Source: a virus. From it: a stretch of 21,853 bases of DNA. The notes under the pieces are model-generated. The model saw nothing but the letters and a program-made list of their open reading frames with translations. It ran no database searches and was not told the DNA's origin. The stretch covers positions 1 through 21,853 of the IMG/VR virus record IMGVR_UViG_3300021347_000603; one strand, written 5' to 3'. Positions within the stretch are counted from its first letter, which is position 1. Every line of letters starts with the position of its first letter. The translations under genes and the position numbers were made by a program. This document shows positions 6,721 through 14,092 of the stretch, piece after piece.

Positions 6721-7934
6721 CGGAGTCGTTTTGTGTTTTGCCTTGGGTAAACATTACAGTTGACCCCGACGGTGCAATCAAGCCTTGTTGTATTTCACAT
6801 GACTATATTACAAAAGATGATGGTACTAAGTTTAACTTAGGCTACGATAATATAGATGATATCTACAACAGCAAAGACTTTGTTAATTTAAGACAAAAGA
6901 TGTTAGACGGAGAGTATATCTCTGGATGCGATGTATGTTATCACAATGAAAAGTATGGTCGTCAAAGTCGCAGACTAATCAACAACGAACAATACAAAGA
7001 CATTATTCCAACTACAACTAAAAGTGATCTTAAAATTAAATTTTTTGATTTGCGTTTTGGTAATCTATGTAATCTAAAATGTAGAAGTTGCAATCCTACA
7101 AATAGTAGTCAGATAGAAAAAGAAATCTTAGAAATTAATAATACAGAATACACTAGATTTTATCCGCAGTTTGATGTAGAAAGTAATTACTGGTGGGAAA
7201 CAGATACGTTTGATTCAAACATTAAAAGTCAAATAGATAATATCGATACAATTTATATGACAGGTGGAGAACCTACTGTCATCGAAAAGAACTTTGAAAT
7301 ATTACAGGAGTTAATAGAGTTAGACAAAAGTAAAGATATTACATTAATTATTAATACAAATCTTACAAACACTAATCCAAAATTCTATCAGTATTTGCCC
7401 AACTTTAAATCAGTCATACTACAATTAAGCATTGACGGATACGAAGGGGTACAAGAGTATTTGAGATATCCTAGCAAGTTCAGTCAGATTGATGAAAGCA
7501 TACAAAAACTAATTACAATGCCAAACGTTAAACTTTGGGCGACGCCAGTTATTCAAATAGGAAATTTAAACAAGATAGTTGATCTGTTTAAATACTTTGA
7601 AGACATCAACATTAAAGAAAACAAACCTTTGATTGATATAAGGCCGATATTATTACAAGACCCGCAACACTTGAATATCGATTATCTACCTAAAGACTTT
7701 AAACAAAAAGCCTTTGCAAAAATATTTATGTGGATGTTAAATGATTGTAAATGGCAATCACAGATTTTTAAAGATACAATAAATGCATTAAAAGATAAGT
7801 GCCAAGAAGAAAGCAAAGATATAAACATGTTACAAGAATATATTAAGTTTAATAATTTGTTAGACGAACATAGAGGACAAGCATTAGTTGATTGTAATGC
7901 AGAATTACATACAATGCTAAAAGAACATGATTAA
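6717..7934 (+). CDS. Radical SAM protein with N-terminal SPASM/twitch-like cysteines
   Basis: A 405-aa radical S-adenosylmethionine enzyme. The [4Fe-4S] cluster motif CxxxCxxC is C118, C122, C125 (CNLKCRSC) and the GGEP SAM-binding motif follows (TGGEPTVIE). Before the core, residues 6-72 carry a cysteine set (FCVLPW, PCC at 23-25, GCDVCYHNE) that looks like a SPASM/twitch auxiliary-cluster segment. This order, auxiliary part first, is unusual for textbook SPASM enzymes but is my impression of many marine phage versions. It overlaps the epimerase by four bases (ATGA) and the aminotransferase by eight, so the three are probably co-translated. The reaction is unknown; the neighbours suggest modification of a sugar or surface polymer. 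Confidence 0.85.
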   Translation: MTESFCVLPWVNITVDPDGAIKPCCISHDYITKDDGTKFNLGYDNIDDIYNSKDFVNLRQKMLDGEYISGCDVCYHNEKYGRQSRRLINNEQYKDIIPTTTKSDLKIKFFDLRFGNLCNLKCRSCNPTNSSQIEKEILEINNTEYTRFYPQFDVESNYWWETDTFDSNIKSQIDNIDTIYMTGGEPTVIEKNFEILQELIELDKSKDITLIINTNLTNTNPKFYQYLPNFKSVILQLSIDGYEGVQEYLRYPSKFSQIDESIQKLITMPNVKLWATPVIQIGNLNKIVDLFKYFEDINIKENKPLIDIRPILLQDPQHLNIDYLPKDFKQKAFAKIFMWMLNDCKWQSQIFKDTINALKDKCQEESKDINMLQEYIKFNNLLDEHRGQALVDCNAELHTMLKEHD

Positions 7935-9036
7935 GTATTTTGGATTAGATAGACAGTATGCAAATCTTAAAGATGAATTGCTGGATGCAACCGATTCAGT
8001 TCTTTCTAGTGGTAGTCTTAATGACGGTGAGTATTCAAAAAAATTTGCAGATTGGTTATCTATAAAAACAAAGGCACATTATGTCATACTGTGTCATAGT
8101 GGAACACAAGCATTAGAGATAATTGCACGTTATGAAAGAGATACGTCTCCAGACCAAGATCCTTACACATCATGGGAATATGATAAAGACGTTTACAGAA
8201 CAATCAGAGTTCCTAATCTGACATATCCTGCAACAATGAACGCATTCTTAAGTGCTGGATTAAACGTAGAACTTGTAGACACTGATAGAAATGGTATTAT
8301 CCTCCCACAACCAGAAGATGAATTACAAAAGATTGAATGTCATGTTGGTTTATTCGGAGCACCTACAGTAGCAGTTGAGAGTGATAATGGTGTAGCAGTA
8401 CTGAACAACAATATTGCAATTGTAGATGGTGCTCAACATTGGTTGATCGCAGACGGTAACATAGGAACTGCAATGGCAATTAGTTTTGATCCTACTAAAA
8501 ATTTAAATGCTTCAGGAAACGGTGGAGCCATCGTTACAAACAATCAAGCATTATATGAATTTGCTAGTCAATGGAAAGATAACGGAAAACCATACCATTT
8601 TTATTCTGGTACAAACTCTAAAATGAGTGAACTAGATTGTTCTCATTTGTTAGTAAGAACAAAGTATATAGATGAATGGCAAGCACGTAGAAAACAAATT
8701 AGAGAATACTACATAGACAGATTCAAACACATTCATCCATTAAGATGTTTAAGTGAAGGGTTTGAAACTCATGCCGATTCAAAGTTTGTAGTTAATGCAG
8801 GCGCAGAACGTCAGGAATTAGAAGCATGGTTGAATCATAAAGAAATACAAACCAAAATACATTATAAGACAGCACTAAGTGAACTTCCAATCGCAGAAAA
8901 TTTAGAGAAGCCTGATCTTATGTCTACTAGTACACTGCTTACACGATCACTATTAAGTTTGCCTATGTATCCGGAGTTAACTGACGCAGAGGTTGAGAAA
9001 GTTGCAAACGAAATTTGCGTCTTCTACGAGCCCTAA
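7927..9036 (+). CDS. DegT/DnrJ/EryC1-type PLP aminotransferase
   Basis: A 369-aa sugar aminotransferase of the DegT/DnrJ/EryC1/StrS family, which usually converts a keto-sugar nucleotide to an amino-sugar using PLP. Seen: the PLP-phosphate/substrate loop SGTQALE, the PLP aspartate motif VDGAQHW, and the Schiff-base lysine K191 in SFDPTKNLNASGNGG, matching the family's SFxPxKxxxxGxGG. The core is complete although slightly short. The start overlaps the radical SAM gene by eight bases. With the epimerase it forms a plausible NDP-aminosugar route feeding the glycosyltransferase-like protein downstream. A late promoter box begins immediately after the stop codon. Confidence 0.85.
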   Translation: MIKYFGLDRQYANLKDELLDATDSVLSSGSLNDGEYSKKFADWLSIKTKAHYVILCHSGTQALEIIARYERDTSPDQDPYTSWEYDKDVYRTIRVPNLTYPATMNAFLSAGLNVELVDTDRNGIILPQPEDELQKIECHVGLFGAPTVAVESDNGVAVLNNNIAIVDGAQHWLIADGNIGTAMAISFDPTKNLNASGNGGAIVTNNQALYEFASQWKDNGKPYHFYSGTNSKMSELDCSHLLVRTKYIDEWQARRKQIREYYIDRFKHIHPLRCLSEGFETHADSKFVVNAGAERQELEAWLNHKEIQTKIHYKTALSELPIAENLEKPDLMSTSTLLTRSLLSLPMYPELTDAEVEKVANEICVFYEP

Positions 9037-9042
9037 TAAATA
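9037..9042 (+). promoter_or_regulatory. Late promoter box with start predicted at the ATG
   Basis: AATAAATACTGTATG: the TAAATA core begins right after the aminotransferase stop and ends four bases before the ATG at 9047. T4 late promoters place this box at about -13 to -6, so transcription would begin at 9047-9049, on the start codon itself. No Shine-Dalgarno precedes the gene. Confidence 0.6.
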
Positions 9043-9046
9043 CTGT

Positions 9047-10381
9047 ATGAAAAATTTATCGCATGAAATCTTAGAGGAAAGAGAAGGTGTTGATATTTCA
9101 ACAGACAACAAAGATGATTTGTGGATTTGGGATAAACTACACTGGTTTTATTTTCCTGACTTAGCAGAAAGACCTGCATCACAAGACGAACATTTAAAAG
9201 AACGTATCTTACCTAGTGTAGACTATAACGATCATAAGCCGACATATGTGTATATGAAAAATGGTCGTATGCCAGAACTAGAAAGCATTAATCACACCCC
9301 AGAGACTGTAGAACAATTAAATAAAACAGGTGTCACATTCTATCTAAATGAACCTATGTGTATCTACAATGTTCTAAAAATAGGAATGGGTCATACATTG
9401 ACATTTTATTCAGAATTTACCGGCAAAGAAAATCCAGACTATTTGCGTAGTGATGAATTAGATTGTATACGTGATTACATTACTAGAAATAAACTTACAA
9501 ATGTTGAAGTAAAAACATGCGACTACGACTCAGAAAACATATTTCCTTATTATAAGGAATGGATGACAGTAACATGCGAAGATACTTTTATTAAAAATGC
9601 TGTGTTTGTTAATATCCATGATGATTCATATGAGAACGGAGACATCTTAGGTCTAGCCTCTAAAAACTTTAAAAAAAGGTTTATCAATTTAAATTGGAGA
9701 TGGACTCCGCATAGAAATCTTATCGCCGCATTTCTTGCTAATAGTGATGCAACTGTTAGTTTTGTTTTTAAAACCAATATGTCGATGCTACAGACTTTAC
9801 CTTGGTTCGATATCAGAAAGTGTCCTAAGAAATATAAAAGCCGTTTATATGAGGGTTTGGATACTATAGATAATGAAGGACCTTTAAACGTAGATGTATA
9901 TTTTGAAGAATTACTTGATATAGAAAAGACTCCATATCCAGTTAATACTACAATCGATGATCATTTTGATCCTTCTGTAGACGATCCATCTAACATGCCA
10001 CAAGGATGGCATCCTATAGAAAGAGATTATAAGAATTCATTTTGTGATGTTGTTACTGAATCTAGGTTTGCACAACCTACTGCCAACTATAGTGAAAAAG
10101 TACATCAACCAATGTGGTATCGAAAACCTTTTATTATTATGGCGCCCCCGGGTACATTAAAGTATCTACATGAACAAGGCTATAAGACTTTCAGTGACTT
10201 TTGGGACGAGTCATATGATGACTGTACTAACCATGAAGAACGTTTGTATAAGATATTTGAAGTTATAAAATACATCGAAAGTAAGACAATTACTGAATTA
10301 AGAGACATCTATAAAGACATGAGACCTATACTCGACCATAATCGTAAACACGTAGAAGACTCCATTTATAAGTGGCGATGA
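9047..10381 (+). CDS. Probable phage glycosyltransferase-like protein
   Basis: A 444-aa protein. An in-frame ATG at 8993 would add 18 residues, but that stretch overlaps the aminotransferase and lies upstream of the late promoter, so 9047 is the better start. The C-terminal third (ESRFAQPTANYSEKVHQPMW, then RKPFIIMAPPGTLKYLHEQG and KTFSDFWDESYDD) matches a pattern I associate with exostosin-like glycosyltransferases: a conserved SEK, a PFI strand, then a DExYD acidic motif. No signal peptide or membrane segment. Its position after three sugar-nucleotide-type genes supports transfer of a modified sugar to a phage or host target. The family assignment is by pattern only and could be wrong. Confidence 0.6.
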   Translation: MKNLSHEILEEREGVDISTDNKDDLWIWDKLHWFYFPDLAERPASQDEHLKERILPSVDYNDHKPTYVYMKNGRMPELESINHTPETVEQLNKTGVTFYLNEPMCIYNVLKIGMGHTLTFYSEFTGKENPDYLRSDELDCIRDYITRNKLTNVEVKTCDYDSENIFPYYKEWMTVTCEDTFIKNAVFVNIHDDSYENGDILGLASKNFKKRFINLNWRWTPHRNLIAAFLANSDATVSFVFKTNMSMLQTLPWFDIRKCPKKYKSRLYEGLDTIDNEGPLNVDVYFEELLDIEKTPYPVNTTIDDHFDPSVDDPSNMPQGWHPIERDYKNSFCDVVTESRFAQPTANYSEKVHQPMWYRKPFIIMAPPGTLKYLHEQGYKTFSDFWDESYDDCTNHEERLYKIFEVIKYIESKTITELRDIYKDMRPILDHNRKHVEDSIYKWR

Positions 10382-10387
10382 TAAATA
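10382..10387 (+). promoter_or_regulatory. Late promoter box (TAAATA) for the holin
   Basis: GATAAATAGTAGTAT overlaps the stop of the previous gene. It shares the extended sequence TAAATAnTAGTAT with the boxes at 14082 and 15662. Here the predicted start (about 10393) is followed by a leader with a strong GAGGAGG site, unlike the leaderless cases. Confidence 0.7.
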
Positions 10388-10413
10388 GTAGTATATTATA
10401 GAGGAGGTTTCTA

Positions 10414-10836
10414 ATGGGATTAGGAATTATTGAATCAGTTATCGGAGCCGCAAGCCCAATATTAGACAAATTTATTGTTGACAAAGACAAGAAAGCAGAA
10501 ATGGAACACGAACTTAAGATGGTGTTACATAATGCAAATCTACAACAAAATCAAATTAACTTAGAACAAGCAAAACATCCAAGCATTTTTGTAGCAGGCG
10601 CGAGGCCAGCAATCATGTGGATATGTGCATTTGGACTAGCATGGTCTTATGTTCTAGCACCAGTTGCCAACTGGGCAGTTGTAGTAAGTGGAGCAGATGT
10701 TACCCTACCAGTCATACAAACAGAAGGTTTGATGACACTTACATTGTCTATGTTAGGTCTAGGTGGTATGCGTAGTTTTGAAAAAATGAACGGATTAGCC
10801 AGAGAGAATATGAAGGCTACTCCACCAAAACAATAA
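10414..10836 (+). CDS. Holin of the 3-TM (GTA/phage) type
   Basis: Predicted inner-membrane holin that releases endolysin or collapses the membrane at lysis. The 140-aa product has a helical charged N-terminal half (residues 18-50), then the GARPAIMW motif at 62-69 typical of the GTA_holin_3TM family. A hydrophobic stretch at about 66-91 and another at about 105-119 follow. The start is fixed by GAGGAGG (10401-10407) six bases upstream, the strongest ribosome binding site seen here. It is preceded by a late promoter box, as expected for a lysis gene. No endolysin was recognised in this window. Confidence 0.75.
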   Translation: MGLGIIESVIGAASPILDKFIVDKDKKAEMEHELKMVLHNANLQQNQINLEQAKHPSIFVAGARPAIMWICAFGLAWSYVLAPVANWAVVVSGADVTLPVIQTEGLMTLTLSMLGLGGMRSFEKMNGLARENMKATPPKQ

Positions 10837-10858
10837 CATTGTTACATGCCCAATCGCA

Positions 10859-10864
10859 TAAATA
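10859..10864 (+). promoter_or_regulatory. Late promoter box (TAAATA)
   Basis: CATAAATACAATAT lies in the 51-bp gap after the holin gene, 23 bases before the ATG at 10888. The predicted start near 10870 leaves a short leader with a GGGA ribosome-binding sequence. Confidence 0.65.
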
Positions 10865-10887
10865 CAATATAAGACTGGGATAAAAAT

Positions 10888-11454
10888 ATGGCAGTAAATT
10901 ACGAAATTATTAACATTGGTGCATTACCAAACGACGGTTCTGGTGATCCGTTAAGAGTTGCCTTTGATAAGATCAATAACAACTTTGCAAACCTATATTC
11001 TACTGCTGTTATATCATCTAACACATATACAACAGGCAATACAGCACAACAAGTTATTTGGGAGTACCCAGCAAATGCATTTACATTGGGTTCATTTTTC
11101 ATTAAGTCTAATGATCCAGGTACAATAGACCAACAAGATGTGAGACTTGATGCTCAACTAAGTGCTAATTCAGCAAACATCAAGTTTTCAGCATACTCAT
11201 CTACACAATGGGGAAATGTGTTAATACCTGGAGACGGTTATGACATGGATGTCAACTCTGGCAATGTTAGAATCTTAATTGATCCTGATACTGCAAACGT
11301 TACTGGTTCACAAACACTATTTCATTTTATTAATTCTTCAGTTATGTTCCAAGGAGAAGCACCAGCAGGATTGCCGATCGCACTTGATGGTTATGTAGAT
11401 TCTGAACTTGCAACTGAAGTAGACGAAACAATTACAACTGAAGAAACACCATAA
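10888..11454 (+). CDS. Probable virion structural protein (tail/fibre-type)
   Basis: A 188-aa protein beginning MAVNYEIINIGALPNDGSGD and continuing PLRVAFDKINNNFANLY. This motif (NDGxGDPLRxAFxKINxNF) recurs at the start of phage tail, fibre and other virion-surface proteins. The remainder is Ser/Thr/Asn-rich with beta-type character and ends in an acidic Thr/Glu tail. Its late promoter and position in a run of late genes agree with a structural role. Which part of the particle it belongs to cannot be told. It overlaps the next gene by one base (TAATG), so the two are probably translated together. Confidence 0.65.
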   Translation: MAVNYEIINIGALPNDGSGDPLRVAFDKINNNFANLYSTAVISSNTYTTGNTAQQVIWEYPANAFTLGSFFIKSNDPGTIDQQDVRLDAQLSANSANIKFSAYSSTQWGNVLIPGDGYDMDVNSGNVRILIDPDTANVTGSQTLFHFINSSVMFQGEAPAGLPIALDGYVDSELATEVDETITTEETP

Positions 11455-11837
11455 TGAGAGCAAGAGAATTCTTAAACGAAGACAATGCACCTGGCAAACT
11501 AACTAAACGACAACGTTACGGTTCAAGAGGAATGCATAAGTTCCAAGACGAAGAAGGTAGAGATAGAATCTATGAATTAAATCGTGTAATGATGGCTCTT
11601 GCACAAGCAAACGGTGAATCAGACCATGAAAAGATTGATTTAGATTCAGAGAGTTGGATCGGCACAAGCAACATGGCTGTACCATATACTGAAGTAGAAG
11701 CAAACATGTTAAAGTCAGCATATAGAGCAGTAGGCTCTGAATGGGAAGATTTAAATGATGGTGATTTAAAATCTTCAGAACTACCTTCAATCAATAAACA
11801 AAGTCCAGTAGAAGGTTTCAAAGGGTATGAAAGATAA
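11454..11837 (+). CDS. Putative head-internal protein with capsid-targeting-like N-terminus
   Basis: A 127-aa protein beginning MRAREFLNED. T4 internal proteins IPI, IPII and IPIII begin MKTYQEFIAE, a capsid-targeting sequence cut after FIAE by the prohead protease gp21. The pattern M-basic-x-x-acidic-F-hydrophobic-x-E is reproduced here, so cleavage after E9 is predicted. The rest is hydrophilic and mixed-charge, with a basic KLTKRQRYGSRG segment just after the predicted cut, and has no known domain. The start overlaps the previous stop (TAATG) and the stop overlaps the next start in the same way, so it sits in a tight late operon. Function after ejection, if any, is unknown. Confidence 0.65.
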   Translation: MRAREFLNEDNAPGKLTKRQRYGSRGMHKFQDEEGRDRIYELNRVMMALAQANGESDHEKIDLDSESWIGTSNMAVPYTEVEANMLKSAYRAVGSEWEDLNDGDLKSSELPSINKQSPVEGFKGYER

Positions 11838-12391
11838 TGGCAGCCGTCAACGTACCAGTTAAAGGATTAACAGGATTAATAACAATCTTTAATTATGCTG
11901 ATGATGCGACAACTACTGTCGCAGATGTATTAGCATCAATCGTAGCATCTGATGGCATAGCCGCAGGCAACTATTATAACTTAGCATTAGTCAGAGATAC
12001 AAGTATTAATGATAACGATACTCCAACTGCTACACTTGCTTCAATGAACTTTGTAGGCGCTACAGGCACTGATCCTTTCGCCTCAGGCGCTATTGTTAGT
12101 GAGACATTTGACAATGCAACACAAACAACTATTCCAGCAACAGATATATTTCTTACTACACCAGCATCTACTGCAAGTGCTCCTGCTACGGATTTACAAT
12201 TCAGACAAGAATTAAGAGTAGCAAATATAGCACAACTAAACAGAAAGGGAGGTGCTACTGGCAATGTTAGTCTACCCGCATATAATGCATTAAACACTGC
12301 TGATTTAAACTTACTTCCTGCTAAGTATGTTGGAAATACAGCAACACCTACTTCAACAGTTCCATTAGCATCTAGCAGACCTTGGACATAA
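11837..12391 (+). CDS. Probable small virion protein (184 aa)
   Basis: No named family. The sequence is Ala/Thr/Ser/Asn-rich, has almost no charged runs, and lacks cysteine and tryptophan except for the Trp next to the C-terminal end (SSRPWT). This composition is typical of phage structural or decoration proteins. It is the third gene of a run joined by TAATG overlaps, all downstream of the late promoter at 10859, which supports a virion role. No membrane segment or signal peptide was seen. Confidence 0.6.
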   Translation: MAAVNVPVKGLTGLITIFNYADDATTTVADVLASIVASDGIAAGNYYNLALVRDTSINDNDTPTATLASMNFVGATGTDPFASGAIVSETFDNATQTTIPATDIFLTTPASTASAPATDLQFRQELRVANIAQLNRKGGATGNVSLPAYNALNTADLNLLPAKYVGNTATPTSTVPLASSRPWT

Positions 12392-12420
12392 AAAAATAAT
12401 TCTTAGACAGTTTCTGTCAC

Positions 12421-12426
12421 TAAATA
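12421..12426 (+). promoter_or_regulatory. Late promoter box (TAAATA)
   Basis: ACTAAATATTATCATAC lies in the 75-bp gap before the methyltransferase gene; the predicted start is near 12432. A small GACAG-TTT-CTGTC hairpin (12406-12418) comes just before it and could be a weak terminator for the structural run. GAAGGAG (12453-12459) follows as ribosome binding site. Confidence 0.65.
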
Positions 12427-12466
12427 TTATCATACTATTTCTTATATCTGCACGAAGGAGCAATGA

Positions 12467-13174
12467 ATGGAAATCCCATATGATATTAATAACACACTTG
12501 ATTTAGTCAAGTTAAAATTTTACAACGAGTGGCTATATACTGCTCACATTTACGATGAAGGGGACAGCCCATTTCATAAAGACCTAACAAAACAAGTAGT
12601 TGAAACTTATGTTGATCCACTAGCACTACCTAAAGATTCTAAAATCTTAGATTTAGGATGCGGCCCAGGATATTTCTTAGATGAAATGAAAGAAAGAGGG
12701 TTTGAAGACGTATTAGGTATCACATTGTCTCCTGGAGATATTAAACTATGTGAAGAAAAAGGTCATAAGACTGCAGGATATGATTTGTCATTCTTACCAC
12801 AAAAAGATGGTTACCATGATGAAAGTGTAGACTTTATTTTCTTACGTCACGCATTAGAACATTCTCCTTATCCCATCTTTAGTTTAATGGAATACAATCG
12901 TATTCTAAAGCAAGGTTCAAAGATTTATATTGAAGTACCTGCTCCTGATAATGATCGTAAACATGAATTTAACTTAAATCATTACAGTATCTTTGGTGCT
13001 ACACAATTAGCCGCACTCTTACAACGTACTGGATTTCAAATTGAGCAGTTTAACAACTTAGAGTTTGATTTGAATCATCAAAATCCTGAAGACCCAGAAG
13101 GTGAACCTATCGCAATGAGAGAACATTACTACTGTATTATAGCAACTAAGGCAAAAGGTCTTGATATCAAGTAA
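12467..13174 (+). CDS. Class I SAM-dependent methyltransferase
   Basis: A 235-aa Rossmann-fold methyltransferase. SAM-binding motif I is ILDLGCGPG at residues 60-68, followed by a short acidic loop. The motif II-IV region reads DESVDFIFLRHALEHSPYP, where the VDF...LRHALEH pattern resembles Methyltransf_11/23 enzymes acting on small molecules or sugars. The start at 12467 is preferred to the ATG four bases earlier, because that frame is short and GAAGGAG sits seven bases before 12467. The target is unknown; the sugar-gene block upstream and the SGNH protein downstream make a methylated glycan plausible. Its 3' end overlaps the next gene by 14 bases. Confidence 0.85.
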   Translation: MEIPYDINNTLDLVKLKFYNEWLYTAHIYDEGDSPFHKDLTKQVVETYVDPLALPKDSKILDLGCGPGYFLDEMKERGFEDVLGITLSPGDIKLCEEKGHKTAGYDLSFLPQKDGYHDESVDFIFLRHALEHSPYPIFSLMEYNRILKQGSKIYIEVPAPDNDRKHEFNLNHYSIFGATQLAALLQRTGFQIEQFNNLEFDLNHQNPEDPEGEPIAMREHYYCIIATKAKGLDIK

Positions 13175-13373
13175 GTTTACTTTTGTAAGATATACTCTGT
13201 CATGGATTAGTCAGCAATTGGCTATTCCATTTTGGGCAGTAGGACATTTGCATCTTAGTCTTAAAATGGATGTATACCAAGACATACACATGATCATTGC
13301 ATCATTAGGAATGAATATTTTAGTTGCTATAGGATTTTTCTTAGACTACCAAGACTATAAAAAATCACACTAA
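13161..13373 (+). CDS. Small two-TM membrane protein
   Basis: A 70-aa product read from a TTG at 13161, with hydrophobic segments near residues 10-27 and 43-61 and a short basic C-terminus (YQDYKKSH). The TTG start overlaps the methyltransferase by 14 bases. No good ATG would retain the first hydrophobic part, and the first internal ATG (13267) would cut it off. The ribosome binding site is weak (AAAGG, 13154-13158). Family unknown. It ends one base before the SGNH gene and so probably belongs to the same operon. Confidence 0.55.
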   Translation: MISSKFTFVRYTLSWISQQLAIPFWAVGHLHLSLKMDVYQDIHMIIASLGMNILVAIGFFLDYQDYKKSH

Positions 13374-14084
13374 ATGCGTTTAATTACTTTTGGATGCAGT
13401 TATACACAAGGCATCGGGTTAGATGGTCTTACTCACAAAGAACATGAGTATTATAAATCACCTCAAGATGCTATTCTTTATATTAAACCTGCAAGTGAAC
13501 ATGCATGGCCTCATTTGTTAGCCGACAAATTAAATTTAGAATGTATAAATTTAGGTAGGGGAGGCTCATCTCCAAAATTTGTATATCAAATGATTAAAGA
13601 ATTTCAATTTCAAACAAATGATATTGTAATTATACAGTGGCCTTCAGTTTCACGCAGAGTTGTTTGGGCAGAAGAATCTGCTATTAGCACTACTCCTCAT
13701 AATCCTAAAATACACATAGAATTTTCACCATATGATTCTATCGCCGAAGATTATTACAGAACATATCACACTGATTTTGATAGTTTATGGCATACAGGGT
13801 TATTAATTGAAAGTGCCCATAACCATTTAAAAGACATTACTAAAACAGTTTATTCTGTATCTGATGAGCCTAACTTGCGTAATAACGAGTTACTGCCTAG
13901 ATTTTTTCCTGTAATAAAAGACATCAAACCTTTTTTAAAAGAGCAACCGCACTCTTTAAATTTACCTGCATCTGAAATACATTTAAATGAAGATCAATTA
14001 ATAACATGCAATGATGGTCACCCGGGCAAGCAATTTCATATAGATTTTGTAGAAGATATGTTAAAGGAACTAAAACTCCACTAA
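13374..14084 (+). CDS. SGNH/GDSL-type hydrolase-like protein
   Basis: A 236-aa protein with the blocks of SGNH hydrolases: block I FGCSYTQGIG with the candidate nucleophile S9, a glycine/asparagine block NLGRGGSS, a hydrophobic strand DIVIIQWPS, and a C-terminal DGHPG at 214-218 carrying the candidate catalytic Asp and His. These enzymes remove or transfer acyl groups on lipids and sugars. Phage versions could deacetylate host surface glycans or act on virion decoration, but no signal peptide is present, so the product should stay cytoplasmic or be virion-associated. It follows the small membrane protein gene with no gap and ends eight bases before the terminase, whose late promoter box lies in that junction. 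Confidence 0.75.
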   Translation: MRLITFGCSYTQGIGLDGLTHKEHEYYKSPQDAILYIKPASEHAWPHLLADKLNLECINLGRGGSSPKFVYQMIKEFQFQTNDIVIIQWPSVSRRVVWAEESAISTTPHNPKIHIEFSPYDSIAEDYYRTYHTDFDSLWHTGLLIESAHNHLKDITKTVYSVSDEPNLRNNELLPRFFPVIKDIKPFLKEQPHSLNLPASEIHLNEDQLITCNDGHPGKQFHIDFVEDMLKELKLH

Positions 14085-14087
14085 ATA
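14082..14087 (+). promoter_or_regulatory. Late promoter box with start predicted on the terminase ATG
   Basis: ACTAAATACTAGTATG: the TAAATA core overlaps the SGNH stop codon and ends five bases before the ATG at 14093. With the T4 late-promoter spacing (last A at -6), position +1 is exactly the A of the ATG. No Shine-Dalgarno lies at a usable distance; the nearest AAGGA is more than 20 bases away. Confidence 0.7.
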
Positions 14088-14092
14088 CTAGT

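Noticed and set aside
8993-9046. Longer start for the glycosyltransferase-like gene at 8993
   Set aside because: It overlaps the aminotransferase by 44 bases, has no ribosome binding site, and lies upstream of the late promoter box; 9047 fits the promoter layout.
11503-11821. Minus-strand ORFs of 80-95 codons inside the capsid-targeted gene
   Set aside because: They lie opposite a well-supported gene, have no ribosome binding sites, and show the Leu/Ser-rich composition of reverse-strand shadows.
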